DNA from: Sapria himalayana | Taxonomy: Eukaryota > Streptophyta > Magnoliopsida > Malpighiales > Rafflesiaceae | Direction: 5' to 3' | Assembly (NCBI GenBank): GCA_029783825.1 | Contig: JAREIK010012389.1 | Location: 1-64,000, forward strand | DNA: 64,000 bases | Shown: in pieces, positions 16,236 to 28,335 of the stretch | How the letters are laid out: each line of letters begins with the position of its first letter | Position numbering within the stretch: the first letter of the stretch is position 1 | The notes under the pieces: generated by a model | Told to the model about the DNA's origin: nothing | Seen by the model: the letters and a program-made list of their open reading frames with translations, nothing else | Database searches by the model: none | Translations under genes and position numbers: made by a program

Positions 16236-17979
16236 TAGACATGTAGATAGATTGAAATATTTACAAATTCACAAATAGACAAATAGATAGATATATAGAA
16301 AGAAAAATAAATATATAGAAGATAGATAGATATACAGATAGAAATAGAAAGATTGATAGATATACAAATAGATAGATAGACAAATAGGCAGGTTGATAGA
16401 TTACTAGATAGGCAGATGCACAGATAGGTAGATCGATAGGTTGAAATATAGGCAGATAGACATATAGGTAGATAGGCAGATAAGCAAATAGGTAGATAGG
16501 TAGAGAGACTAATAGGTAGATAGACAGATAGTTAAAGAGGTAGATAGGCAAATAAGTAGATAGAAATATAGATAGATACACATATAGATATATAGATAGA
16601 TAAATAGATAGATAGAAAAATAGAGAGATACACAGATAGATAGATAGATAGATTAAAAAATAGATTGATATACAAATAAATAGATAGATAGATAGACATA
16701 TAGAAAGATAGACATCTAGACAAATAGAAAGATTTATCCATAGACAAATAGACATATATGTATATATATTGATTGATAGAAAAATAGAAAGATATATAAT
16801 TAGATAGATAAACAGATAATAAAATAGGCAGATAGGTAGTTAGACTAATAGCTAAATCATGACAGTTATACAGATAGATTGATATGCACAAAGATAGATA
16901 AATAATTAAATAGATAGGAAAATTAGCATATAGGCAGAAAGACATATATGTAGATTTAAAGATAGGTAGATATATAGATAGAGACAAATAGATTCATAGA
17001 ATGATAGATAAAAGATTGATAGTTTGACAGATTGACAAAAAGACTAGATAAGTAGACAGGTAGACAGATAGACATGTAGACAAATAAATAGATAGACAAA
17101 TAAATAAATAGATAGATAAGTAGATAACAAATTGATAGATACATAGGCAGATATACAGATAGGCAAATAGGTAGATAGACAGATATATAGACAAATAGAT
17201 AGACAGAGAGATAGATTGATAGATAGACAGATATATAAATAGATAGATAGATACAAAGATAGATAGATATATAGATAGACAGATTGACATATAGACATAT
17301 ATTTAATAGACAGATCAATAAATTGATAGATATATAGATAGATAAATAGATATATAGATATATAGATAGATAAGTATATTTAATGATTGATATACTGATA
17401 GATTGACATATTGACAGATTGATAGATTGACAGATTACCTTATAGATATATGGAGAGATATACATATAGAAAGATAGTCAATTAAATAAATAGACAAATA
17501 GACAGACATATAGATAGATAGACAAATAGATAAATAGATAGATAGATTAAACTATTAATAGATTGATTGACAGATAGATAGATATATATATATCTTGAAA
17601 GGCAGATAGCCAAATAGCTAGATATATAGATAGATAGATAGATAGATATAATGATATATAGATAGACAGACAGATTGATTGATAGACAAATAGATAGATA
17701 GAGAGAATGAGATACAGATAGATTGATAAATAAATATATAGATATAAAGATAGACAGATAGATAGATAAATAGATACATAGATAGACAAATAGACATATA
17801 CATAGATAGATAGATAAACAGATATAGAGATAGAAAAATGGATAGATATACAAATACATATATAGATAGATAGACAGATTTATAGATAGATAGATGAATT
17901 ATCAAATAGATAGATAGATCGATAAACAAATAGCCAAATAGCTAGATAGGTAGATAGATAGATAGACAAATAGATAGAT

Positions 17980-20900
17980 ATATAGATAAATAGAAAGATA
18001 GATAGGAGAAATAAATTAATATATAGATAAATATAGAGATAGATAGATAGATAGAAATTTATATATATATAGATAGATAGAGAGTTAAATCAATAAATAG
18101 AAAGACTGATAGATAGATTTCCAAAAAGACAGACAGATAGATAAAGAGATAAATAGACAGACAAGTAGACATATAAGTAGATAGAAAGATAGATAAATAC
18201 ATAGATATATAGATAGATATTTTGACAGATAGACATATAAATATTTAAATTATAAGATACATACACATATAGATGAATTTATAGATAGGAAAATAGACAA
18301 ATATACAGTAAGAGAGATATAAAGATGGACAGATAGATAGATAGACATAAAGAAAAATAGATTGGTAGATAGAGAGACTGATAGATAGAGAGACTGATAG
18401 ATAGATACACAGATAGACATATAGACAAATAGACAGATAGATAGATAAACATATAGACAAATTGACAGATAGATAGATAGATAGATAGATAGACAAATTG
18501 ACATATATATATATATTAACAAATAGAAAGATTTACATATAGATAAATAGATATATAGATATATAGTCAAATAGCAAGATAAGTATATAGATATATATAT
18601 ATATATATATATATATTAGATATATAGATAGATAATTAAATAAATAGATTGACAGATATATATATATATATATAGATAGATAGATAGATTTATTATTTGA
18701 ATGAATGAATGATTGATTGATTAATGGATAGATATATAGATAGATAGAAATATAGATAGATTGATTGATTGATCGATTGAAATATAGATAGATAGATATA
18801 TAAATAAAAGAAAGATATATAGAATAATAGATAGATAGATATATAGATAGATAAATAAATAGTTAGTCAAATAGACATATATACATATACATATATTGAT
18901 AGATAGATAGACATATAGATAGATTTATAGATAGATTGATAACTAGATGGACAAATATATAAATTGATAGATGAATAGATAGACAGATATATTGATAAAC
19001 TTATAGATAGGTAGACATATAGATAGATAGATAGATTGATTGATATACAGATAGATAGATCAACAAATAGACATATAGATAGATAGATAGATGGATTGAT
19101 ATACAGATAGATATATCAACAAATAGACATATAGATAGATAGATAGATGATTGATATACAGTTAGATAGATCAAAAAATAGACAAATAGATAGATAGACA
19201 AATATAAAGATAGATAGATAGATAGGCAGATATGAAGTTATAAATATAGATAGATCGACATATAGACAAATAGACATATAGATAGATTGATAGACATATA
19301 TATAGACAAATAGATAGATAGATAGAGAGACATATTGATAGTTTTATAGATAAATAAATTGATAGATTGACAGAAAGATAGATAGACATATAGTCTTATA
19401 GATAAACAGATAGATATATAGATAGATAGATATACAAATAGAGAGATAGAAAGATAGATAGACATATAGACATATAAACACATATACTTATAGCCATATA
19501 AATAGATTGATAGAGAGGTATATAACTAGATAGATAGATATATATAGATAGATATATATAGATAGATAAATAGATAGAAAGATACATAGAGAGATAGATA
19601 TACATATAAAATGATAGACAGATAGACAAAAAGATAGATAAATAGAAAGATAGATAGGAGGGATAAATAAATTAATAGATAAATATAGAGATAGATAGAA
19701 AGATAGATATATAGATAGATAGATAGAGAGATAAATCGATAAATAGAAAGACTGACAGATCAATTTCCAGAAAGATAGATAGATAGATAAAGAGATAAAT
19801 AGATAGACAAATAGATAGATAAGTAGATAAAATGATAGACAGATAGACAAAAAGATAGATAAATAGAAAGATAGATAGGAGGGATAAATAAATTAATAGA
19901 TAAATATAGAGATAGATAGAAAGATAGATATATAGATAGATAGATAGAGAGATAAATCGATAAATAGAAAGACTGACAGACCGATTTCCAGAAAGATAGA
20001 TAGATAGAAAAAGAGATAAATAGATAGACAAATAGACAGATAAGTAGATAAAAAGATAGACAGATACATAAATACACAGATATATAGATAGAGATTTAGA
20101 TAGATAGACATATAAATATATAAATTATTAGATATATAGACTTATAAATGAATTTATAGATAGTAAAATTGACAAATATATAGTTAGAGAGATAGAGATA
20201 GACAAATAGATAGATAGACATAATGAAAAATAGATACACAGATACACATATAAACAAATAGACAGATAGATAGATATACATATAGATAGGTAGATAGGGA
20301 GATAGATAGATAAATAGATAGACAAATAGACAGATATATAAATTGATAGATAGAAAGATTTACATATAGATAAATAGATAGATAGATAGATAGCCAGATA
20401 GCCATATATGTATTTAGATATATATATATATATATATATATAGATAATTAAATAAATAGATTAACAGATATATATAGATAGATAGATTGATTGATTGATT
20501 TATTGATTGAATGATAGATAGATAGATAGAAATATACATAGATAGATTGATTGATTTAAATATAGATAGATAGATAGATAATAAAAATATAGATAGAATA
20601 ATATATAGATAGATAGATAAATAAATAAATAGATAGTTAGGCAACTAAACATATACACATATACATATAATGATAGATAGATAAACATTTAGAGAGATTT
20701 ATAGATAGATTGATTAATAAATAGTAGACAAATAGATAAATTGATAGATCGATAGATAGACTGATATATCGATAGACAAATAGATAGGTAGACATATAGA
20801 TAGATAGATAGATGGATTGATAGACAGATAAATAGATCAACAAATAGGCAAATAGATAGATAGACAAATATAGAGATAGATAGATAGTTAGTTATTTAGA

Positions 20901-21190
20901 TATGAAGTTATGAATATAGACAGATTGACATATAGACAAATAGACATATAGATAGATAGATAGATAGATAAATAGATAGTTAGATAGATCGATAGATAGA
21001 CATATTGATAGTTTGACATAATGATAGATTGAAAGATTGACATATAGATAGATAGACATATAGTCTTACAGACAGATAGATAGATATAAAGATAGATAGA
21101 TATACAAATAGAGAGATAGAAAGACAGATAGACATATAGACATATAAACATATAGACATATATACTTATATACATATAGATAGATATATA
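17980..21190. repeat. Higher-order duplication, unit about 1.65-1.9 kb
   Basis: Rare words recur in the same order. GATAGGAG is at 18001 and about 19874. GAATTTATAGATAG is at 18275 and 20150 (offset 1875). GATAATTAAATAAATAGATT is at 18631 and 20443 (offset 1812). TATGAAGTTA is at 19231 and 20901 (offset 1670). The shrinking offset implies indels after duplication. The array therefore evolves by kilobase-scale duplication as well as by slippage. Confidence 0.8.
19608..20053. repeat. 221-bp tandem duplication, two near-identical copies
   Basis: Copy 1 starts near 19608 and copy 2 near 19829. Both contain GGAGGGATAAATAAATTAA and a segment reading ATTTCCAGAAAG. Both boundary anchors give a period of exactly 221 bp. 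The few differences (for example ATCAATTT against ACCGATTT before the CCAG word) suggest this is one of the youngest duplications here. A more diverged third relative lies near 17980-18190. Confidence 0.9.
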
Positions 21191-21261
21191 GAGTGGTATA
21201 TAACTAGATAGACAGATATTTATAGATAGATAGATAAATAGATAGAAAGATACATAGAGAT

Positions 21262-21298
<37 letters not shown>

Positions 21299-21790
21299 GA
21301 TAGACAAATAGACAGATAGATAGATAGACAAGTAGAAAGAACAATAGATGATAGATAGATAAATTGATAGATAAACAAACAGATAGATAGATAGATAGAT
21401 AGACAAATAGATAGATAGACAGATAGATAGATAAAAAGATAGACATATAGATAAATAGATAGAAAAACAGATATACTGATAGACATATAGACAGAAAGAT
21501 ATATAGACAGATAGATAGATAGATAGATAGACAAATAAATATATAGAATGATAGACAAATTACACATCAACAAATAGCCCGATAGAAATATATACAGATC
21601 GACATATATACAGACAGATAGATAGATAGATAGATAAACAAATAGATAGATAGACAAATGGATAGATAGATAGTTAGTTAGTTAGATATAAATATAAATA
21701 GACAGATAGATAAAAAGTAGATAGAGTTTAAAAGAGATTTATATATAGATCGACACATAGACAGATGGACATGCAGATAAATAGACAGTT

Positions 21791-21821
<31 letters not shown>

Positions 21822-24310
21822 CAAATACACAGATAGACATAAGATGATATATAGATAGATAGACTGACAGACAGATAGATACACAGATAGTTAGACACAC
21901 ATATATAAATAAGAACATAGATAGATAAACAAATAGATAGATAGATGAATAAATATTTAGACATATTAACATATAAACATATACATATTTAGATAGAAAG
22001 ATAGATAGACAGACAGACAGATAGACATATAGATAGTTGGTTAGTTAGGTAGATACTCAGATTGATAAATTGGCAAATAGGTAGATAGTTAGCTAGATAT
22101 ATAGGTAGATAGATAGACAGATAGATATAGATAGATAAAGAGGAAGATAGTAAGATAGAACAATAGATAAATGTACTGATAGACATATAGACAAATAAAA
22201 AGTTATATAAATAGACAATTAAACAAATAGACAATTATACACAGACAAATAGACAAATTTATATATAGACAGATACATAAATAAATAGATAGAGAGATAA
22301 ACAGATAGATAGATAGATAGACACATAAATAGATTGATAAATACCGAGATAGCCAGATTGGCAGAAAGATAGATATATAGATATAAAGATAGATAGATAG
22401 AATTATAAAAAGATTGAAAGATAGAAATATAGATACTTAGATAGATAGATAGATAGGTAGACATATAGAAATATAGATGTATCCATAGATGAATATATAG
22501 ACATATAGATAGATTTGTAGATAGATAGATAGATTAATGAGAGATAAGAGGATAGCTAGAAAGAAAGATATATAGATAGATAGATTAGCAGATAGATAGA
22601 TCAACAAATACACATCTAGATATATAGTACTAATAAATAGATAAATAGATAGACTAATAGCTAGATAGAAAGATAGACAGATAGACATATAGATAGATAG
22701 ATTGACATATAGACAGATAGATAGGTTTATAGATAGATAGATAAGTAGAAAGACAGAAGATAGATAGAATGATAGACAAATAAACAGATGGATAGATAGA
22801 CAGAACGATGGATAGATAGATAGACAGATTGAATGATAGATATATAGATAGATAATAATATAGTCAAATAGTCAAATAGACAAATAGATAAATAGATAGA
22901 TAGATAGATAGACAAACATATAGATAGATTGATTGATTGATAGTTTGATTGACAAATAGACAGATTGACAAAAAGACATATAGACATATAGATAGATAGC
23001 CAGATAGTCAGATAGCCATATAGATAGATATACATATAGATAGATAGACATATAGACATTAAGACTTATAGACAGATAGGTAGGTAGGTAGGTAGACAGA
23101 TTGATAAATAGATAGAAAGATAGATAAAAATATAGACAAATAGATAGATAGGCAAATAAATAGATAAACAGATTTATAGATCGACAAATAGATATATAGA
23201 TAGATTTATAGATAGATATATATATATATAGATAGTTAGACAAATAGACAGATAGACAAAATAATAGATAGACATATAGTCAGATAGATAGATTTATAGA
23301 TAGATAGATAGATAGATAAAAAGATAGAGAAATAGACATATAGATTGATAGACACATAGATAGATAGACATATATATTGATTGATAGATAGATAGATAGA
23401 AAAATTGATAGACAAATAAGCATATAGATAGATAAATAGATAGATAGATAGATAGACAGACAAGTAGACTAATAGATAGATTGAATGAATGATTGATAGA
23501 CAGATAGATAGATTGAAAAAATGACATATAAATAGATAGAGAGATAGCCAGATAGTTAGATAGATAGACAGGTAAATAGATAGATAGATAAACAAATAGA
23601 ATGATAGATAAATAGACAAATAAATAAAAAGAAATATAGATAGATAAATAGATAGATAGATAGATAGATATATATATATATATATATAGTTATCCAGATA
23701 GTCAGATACAAAGATAGATAGATAGATAGATAGACTGAAAGATTTATATACAGATAGATAGTTAGACACATATATAGATTAATAGGTATACAGATAGATA
23801 GATAGATAGAATGATAGTGTGATAGATTGATAGACAGAGAGACTAAAAGAATGATAGACATATAAAGAGATATACATATAGATAGATAGACATATAGACA
23901 TATAAAGATATATACATATAGATAAATAGTTAGATAGGAAAATATGCATATAGTTATATAGGTTGATAGAGAGATAGATAGATAGATAGATAGAGAGATA
24001 GATAAATAGGCAGGCTGATAGATAGAAAGATTTAAAGATATACAGATAAATACATAGACAGATAGACTAATAGATTGATAGATATATAGATAGATAGACA
24101 AATAGATAGATATACAGACATACTGATAGATGGATATACAAATACATAGATAGAAGATAGATAGACAGAAAGATAGATAGATCGACAGGTTGACAAAAAG
24201 ATAGATAGACTGACTGACTGATAGATAGACAAATTATAAGATCATTAGATAAATAGATAGACAGATAGAGAGATAGACAAATAGATAGATATAATGGTAC
24301 AGAGAATGAT

Positions 24311-24322
24311 ATATTGATAGAT
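24311..24322. repeat. LINE target-site duplication, 5' copy
   Basis: ATATTGATAGAT is identical over 12/12 bases to 28241-28252. It is ordinary GATA-array sequence. The next bases, AGATTCTTTCAC, read Arg-Phe-Phe-His in the LINE frame, which fixes the 5' junction. Confidence 0.9.
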
Positions 24323-24734
24323 AGATTCTTTCACACTATGGCAAAAATCAAATCCCAAAAACAAAAAATTAAAGCTATAAAAAATTTAGAGGGTAAATGG
24401 GTTGAAAAAGAAGAGGAGGTAAAAACACAATTAGAAGAATATTTAAAATTACACTTGTGTGAAAATGTGAGGAGAGAAGGAAACAACTTGCTACAGAAAA
24501 TAAAACATCAAGTCACGGATGAAGATAATAAGAAGCTGGCTGAATTTCCAGATGAGGAGGAGGTGAATCTTGTTGTATTTAGTATGAATAAAGATAGTGC
24601 GGCTAGTCCAGATGGCTGGAACAATACATTTTTTCAAATTTGCTGGCATATTATCAAAATAGATTTGATACAAGCTATAAACTAGATATATGCAAGAGTA
24701 GAAATTACAAAATCGTGGGCAAGCTCGTTTATTG

Positions 24735-25515
24735 TGCTTATTCCTAAAATTGAAAATCCACAAAAATGCGAAGATTTCCGGCTAATTAGCCTGTGTAAAT
24801 CAATATATAAAATCTTAACAAACTAACAAAATAGGCTAAGTGATATATTTCCTAACATAATTTCACAAGAAGAATTAGGTTTTGTTAAAAATAGACTGAT
24901 AATGAAAAATATTAGCCTGGCATCAGAAATGATGAGAGAGATTTGAGTCAAAGTAAGGGGTCATAATCTAGTCTTAAAACTTGACCTATCAAAAGCATTT
25001 GACAGGGTAGAATGATCAATCTTATGCTATATAATGCATAAGATGGGCTTTTCATAATTTTGGATACATTTGATATATAGATGTATACCAAGCTTGTGGG
25101 TTAGAATCATAATAAATGGGAAAATGGGGAGGAGTTTAAGCCTGTAAGAGGGCTAAGGCAAGGAGATCTACTATCACCCTATTTATTCAATATCTACTTG
25201 GAATCATTGCTAATAATTTAAAAGATAAAATGGAAAAAGAGAAAATTCTAATGTTCAAGCAACCTAAGAACACCCCCCGAGTCTATTGTTTGGCATATGC
25301 AAATGATGTGATCATTTTTACAAATGCCAGTAGGAAATCTCTTGTTAATTTGATGGAAGTATTGCACATGCTAGAAGAGGAAACATGTCAAACTCTAAAT
25401 ATCAAGAAGTGTCAATTTATGCTCGCAGCAAAAGCACCAGATAAAACTGCTCAAAGAGTTATAAATATTACGGGCTTTACCCAAAAGAAAGGTGCATTAA
25501 TGTACCTAGGCTATC
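24735..25515 (+). other. Reverse transcriptase core region (decayed)
   Basis: This covers the region from the FIVLIPK motif to YLGYP. The palm Asp motif (LDLSKAFDRVE) is intact. The GDPLSP motif has become GDLLSP, with CTA at 25168-25170. The catalytic ADD pair reads A-N-D, because codon 25302 is AAT where the family has an Asp codon. Both changes fit C-to-T transitions, the second on the opposite strand. Two frameshifts fall inside this region, near 25120-25131 and 25200-25220. Confidence 0.88.
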
Positions 25516-26030
25516 CCATTTTTGAGGGGAGACTAAGAGAAGAATATTTAAGTTACCAGGTAACGAGAATGAAAGAAAAAATATCGGGTTGGAAAGAAAA
25601 TCTCTTAAGTATGGGGGGTAAAATTACATTGATTACGCATGTATTACAAGGTTCACTCGCACATATTTTAACCATCATGTATCCTCTAAAAAAGACTATA
25701 AAGAGTATGGAAAAAGAAATGGCGAACTTCTTGTAGGGCAAAAGGGATGGCAGGCCGAAATTACAATAGCGAAAATGGGAGGACCTATGCTTTCCCAAGG
25801 AGGAGGCAGGTCTGGGATTTACAAGTATTACAGATATGGCTAGTGCATGGGCCTGCAAAAGTTGGTGTAGGTTGAAAGAAAATGATAGCCTATGGGCAAG
25901 GTTTATGCGTGTCGAGTATGAATGGGAAAAAGAATAATTCAAAGATTCGAAGAAAGCATCTAAAGCCTGGAAGTCAATGATAAAGCAAAAAGATTTAGTA
26001 GAAGCTCACTCTAGATTAAATAAAAGCGGA

Positions 26031-26295
26031 TGGAAATGGACACCAAATGCAGAAGGGAAATTTACTCTTAAATCAACAAAAAAATATAATTAGGAAAAAC
26101 ACAAACATAGACCGATTTTTAAAGAGTTCTGGAAAAGTGATACCCCATAGAAAATGAAAACACTAATGTGGAGGATGCTCATAGGAGCCACACCAGTAGA
26201 TTTAAATATACAGAAGAAAGGCATAAAACTGGTGTCAAGATGTGAATGTTGCCACTCAGAGATAGAAAGTACGAATCATCTCTTTTCGAAAGGGA
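26031..26295 (+). other. zf-RVT-like zinc-binding region of LINE ORF2 (decayed)
   Basis: It opens with W-K-W-T-P-N-A-E-G-K-F and continues through FWKSDTP-stop-KMKTLMWRML to SRCECCHSEIESTNHLF. This is the pattern of the plant zf-RVT domain (PF13966 type), with the Cys-x-Cys-Cys and downstream His that normally bind zinc. Two stops (26091, 26148) lie at positions where the family usually has Trp; P-W-K-x-K is typical at the second. Confidence 0.82.
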
Positions 26296-26378
26296 AGATA
26301 GAAAAGGAGATATAAAGATAGTTGGAAGGGGGACAACTAAAAGAGGATAAATTAGAGGATAGACTGATACACTAGAAT

Positions 26379-26678
26379 GTGGAGAAAACCAGAAGCCAGG
26401 TTCAATCTTGTTTTAGGAGTAACGTTCCCTCGGTAACTATTTGGTGCATATGGAAAGCTAGAAATAGAAGCAAGTTTGAAGGGGTACGGATGAATTCAGA
26501 AGAAATTCTAAAAGATATAAAAAAGGAAATCTCAATTATTTCTGCTTTAAAACCGATTAAGACTGGTAACACTGATACATCAAAAATACTGAGAATTCAA
26601 TGGGGGTTGAGTATCAAAAAAGAAGGGTGGTTGGGTCTAAAGAGAGTTTCTTGGGCTAAACCACCAAATGGAATGTAG
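26379..26678 (+). other. Linker segment between zf-RVT and RNase H
   Basis: This 99-codon open stretch carries IWCIWKARNRSKFEG, the Trp-rich segment that precedes RNase H in many plant LINEs. It ends SWAKPPNGM just before the RNase H domain. The stops on either side (26373 and 26676) are mutations in a once continuous frame. Confidence 0.75.
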
Positions 26679-26681
26679 CCT

Positions 26682-27167
26682 CTTAATACGGATGGAAGTT
26701 TTAATAGGGACATGGGAATAGATGGTGGAGGAGGTGTCATCAGGGATGCATAGGGTTTGATTATAAGAGCTTTCACTATGAAAGATAAAGCTAATTCAGC
26801 CCTACAATCAGAAATCCAAGCCTTGCTTAGGGGGCTTCAGATTTGCAAAAGGCTAAATCTTAAAAAGATTCAAATTCAAGTGGACTCAAAGCTGGTGGAA
26901 GGGCTAGCATTAAAAAGACTACAAATGTGGAGATATGAAGAAGACGCAGAAAATATAAAAGAATTAATGAAAGAGATGGAGGCCACAATTTCACATACAT
27001 ATAGGGAGGCCAATGCACTTGCGGATAAACTAGCAAAGGAGGGCATGCTTAGGGGTATGCAAGAATTTGATGGGCATGATATTCCTAATAAATTTCTAGG
27101 GGTGGCTAAGCTGGATAAAATGGCATTTCCATATGTTAGATTATATAGGCAAATAGAGGGTACATAA
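26682..27167 (+). other. RNase H domain of the LINE (RVT_3 type)
   Basis: The domain begins LNTDGSF. The acidic residues expected for RNase H are all present: Asp at 26691 (TDGS), Glu at 26811 (QSEIQALLRGL), Asp at 26883 (VDSK) and Asp at 27024 (ANALADKLAKEG). One stop at 26751 interrupts it; from 26757 to 27167 it is open for 136 codons. In the plant family this domain removes the RNA strand of the RNA/DNA hybrid. It is better preserved than the reverse transcriptase. Confidence 0.88.
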
Positions 27168-28232
27168 GATACAGGATAAAGGGGGGAATGTTGTTGCAGG
27201 ATCCTAGTAGCCTAACCTGGTGAGGGTAGGGAGTGTGCAAGAGATGGGGGTTGGCCTGGGGGTTTCCTCTTTGTCTATTTTTGCATTTTGTGCAGAAATA
27301 AGGAGGCAGTATAGGGGCCTAAGGAATTAATAGATGTTAATTGCAGCTTTCTTTAATTATTAAATGTGTATGGATAATCCTTGCAGGAACACGTATATGC
27401 AAGAACATATTTTCTTAAATTTTCCATTGCATAAAATTTTGCAGGAATAGGAACATTTAAAGATGCATGGTTAATTTGCAAATTTTCCTTAAATATTGTT
27501 ACTGTATGTTCTATTTTTGCAGGAACTTTTAATGAATCTGGTAAGGACATGTAAGTTTAGAGTTATTTTTACACACATGCGACTAGTTCTTGATATATTC
27601 TGTAGAAACAAGGGAATGGGGATGGAAACTAGATGGTTTTTGTAAGTCATGGTTGGTATGTAACAGTGAGTTAGTAGGGTCACGTTTGTATTAGGGAGCC
27701 AGAGCCTACAAGGTGTTTGTATAAATGTCTGCAATGAGATATGTTAGAGGTTGTAAAAATGAGTCAGTGTTTGCTGGGTGTTTGTATAAATATCTGTGCA
27801 TGTGGTCTTTGAAATATGCTAGATTGTTTGTATAAATGTCTGAATTTTAGAAGCAGTGGTTGATGAGAATTCGGGATTTGGGTGGTCACATCTGGAAAGT
27901 GGACCTCTGGAATCTCAATGCCGAGAAAGGATAATGGATAAAGGTAAAGCAACGGAAGCTCAGGATAGGAGAAAGTAGAGGAAGAAAAGTTCTAAAATTC
28001 AGTTGCAAATGTTTTTTCATATTAGCAAATTCAGAGGGCTAGCCTAAAAACTAACTTAAACCCCATCGTTCACAAGACAAAAAGAGGGTTTGATTGGAAA
28101 ATTTAAGTTATGTATTGCTTATTTTTATTTTTTGAGAAAGAGGGTGTAAAAGGGATAAGGGTAGATTTTAGTTTGTAAAAATGGTATTCCTTCGCCAAAA
28201 GAGAGGGTTATAATAATAAAACAAACCTTTTT
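27168..28232 (+). other. LINE 3' untranslated region
   Basis: About 1.07 kb without a credible coding frame. It includes three copies of a TGCAGGAA word (near 27383, 27442 and 27519) and three copies of a 17-bp word, GTTTGTATAAATGTCTG (27715, 27780 with one change, 27826). The last ~85 bp (28142-28227) recur at the end of the retroposon nested in the CACTA element. Minus-strand frames of 60-80 codons here resemble nothing and are not called. Confidence 0.8.
28142..28227 (+). other. Conserved LINE 3' tail with small hairpin
   Basis: It matches 44356-44442 with about five substitutions over the first ~72 aligned bases. It contains a short stem, CCTT (28189-28192) pairing with GAGG (28203-28206), around a 10-base loop CGCCAAAAGA. 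Such tails serve as the reverse-transcriptase recognition site in several LINE/SINE pairs; that role here is inferred. Confidence 0.7.
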
Positions 28233-28240
28233 TAAAAAAA

Positions 28241-28252
28241 ATATTGATAGAT
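28241..28252. repeat. LINE target-site duplication, 3' copy
   Basis: ATATTGATAGAT follows the terminal A run and is identical to 24311-24322. GATA repeats resume directly after it. Confidence 0.9.
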
Positions 28253-28294
28253 GGATAAATTGACATATAGACAATTATATAGATAGATATACAG

Positions 28295-28333
<39 letters not shown>
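28295..28333. repeat. Compound (AC)n(AT)n tract
   Basis: AC repeats (28295-28320) pass directly into AT repeats (28321-28333), just downstream of the LINE. A second AC tract lies at 28433-28449. Confidence 0.95.

Positions 28334-28335
<2 letters not shown>

Larger units (their letters stand above)
1..24310. repeat. Degenerate GATA/GACA tandem array, block I
   Basis: The whole stretch consists of imperfect tetranucleotide repeats reading GATA, GACA, GAAA, CAAA and AATA on the + strand, always in the same orientation. C is rare and falls mainly in GACA or CAAAT. The block is interrupted by TA tracts, an AC tract near 8954, short CA-rich patches near 6617, and recurring non-GATA cassettes built around AGTTTGA. 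Minus-strand open frames here are Ser/Ile/Tyr/Leu-rich translations of TCTATCTATCTA and are not genes. I see no other gene, RNA or transposon in this block. Its position in the chromosome (pericentromeric, subtelomeric or sex-linked) cannot be told from sequence. Confidence 0.97.
24323..27167 (+). pseudogene. LINE ORF2 remnant (reverse transcriptase, zf-RVT, RNase H)
   Basis: The remnant reads in frame 2 to about 25120, in frame 1 to about 25210, then in frame 3 to the end at 27167, so two frameshifts are present. Stops are at 24683, 24824, 24944, 25013, 25055, 25734, 25767, 25935, 26091, 26148, 26313, 26319, 26373, 26676 and 26751. Diagnostic stretches are SPDGW (near 24606), FIVLIPK (near 24735), KLDLSKAFDRVE (before the 25013 stop), RGLRQGDLLSP (25147-25179) and AYAND (25293-25307), followed by GGKITLITHVL after the polymerase core. 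Apparent starts at 24314 and 25230 are incidental; the first lies in the target-site duplication. In an intact element the product would be the polyprotein that copies the RNA at a nicked target. Identification is firm from motif order. Confidence 0.93.
24323..28240 (+). mobile_element. 5'-truncated L1-type LINE retrotransposon (RNase H-bearing plant lineage)
   Basis: This is a 3918-bp non-LTR retrotransposon inserted into the GATA array. It has a perfect 12-bp target-site duplication on each side and a short A run (28234-28240) at its 3' end, as expected for target-primed reverse transcription. The 5' end is truncated inside ORF2, at the Arg-Phe-Phe-His position that lies between the endonuclease and the reverse transcriptase in plant LINEs. 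ORF1 and the endonuclease are therefore missing. In order it retains reverse transcriptase, a zf-RVT-like zinc-binding region, RNase H and a ~1.07-kb 3' untranslated region. It is dead: about 15 in-frame stops and two frameshifts. Its base composition is unlike the surrounding array. Confidence 0.95.

Noticed and set aside
1..24310. GATA motifs as GATA-factor binding sites or light-response promoter elements
   Set aside because: The motif occurs here as a repeat unit thousands of times with no gene nearby, so single sites cannot be assigned a regulatory role.
24491..24763. 90-codon minus-strand frame inside the LINE
   Set aside because: It is antisense to the well-supported reverse transcriptase remnant and resembles no family.
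25553..25942. 129-codon minus-strand frame inside the LINE
   Set aside because: It is a shadow of the + strand ORF2 remnant, which shows reverse transcriptase motifs.
27353..27952. Three minus-strand frames of 60-80 codons in the LINE 3' untranslated region
   Set aside because: No domain, partly repetitive because of the local 17-bp repeats, and located in a region that is untranslated in this LINE type.
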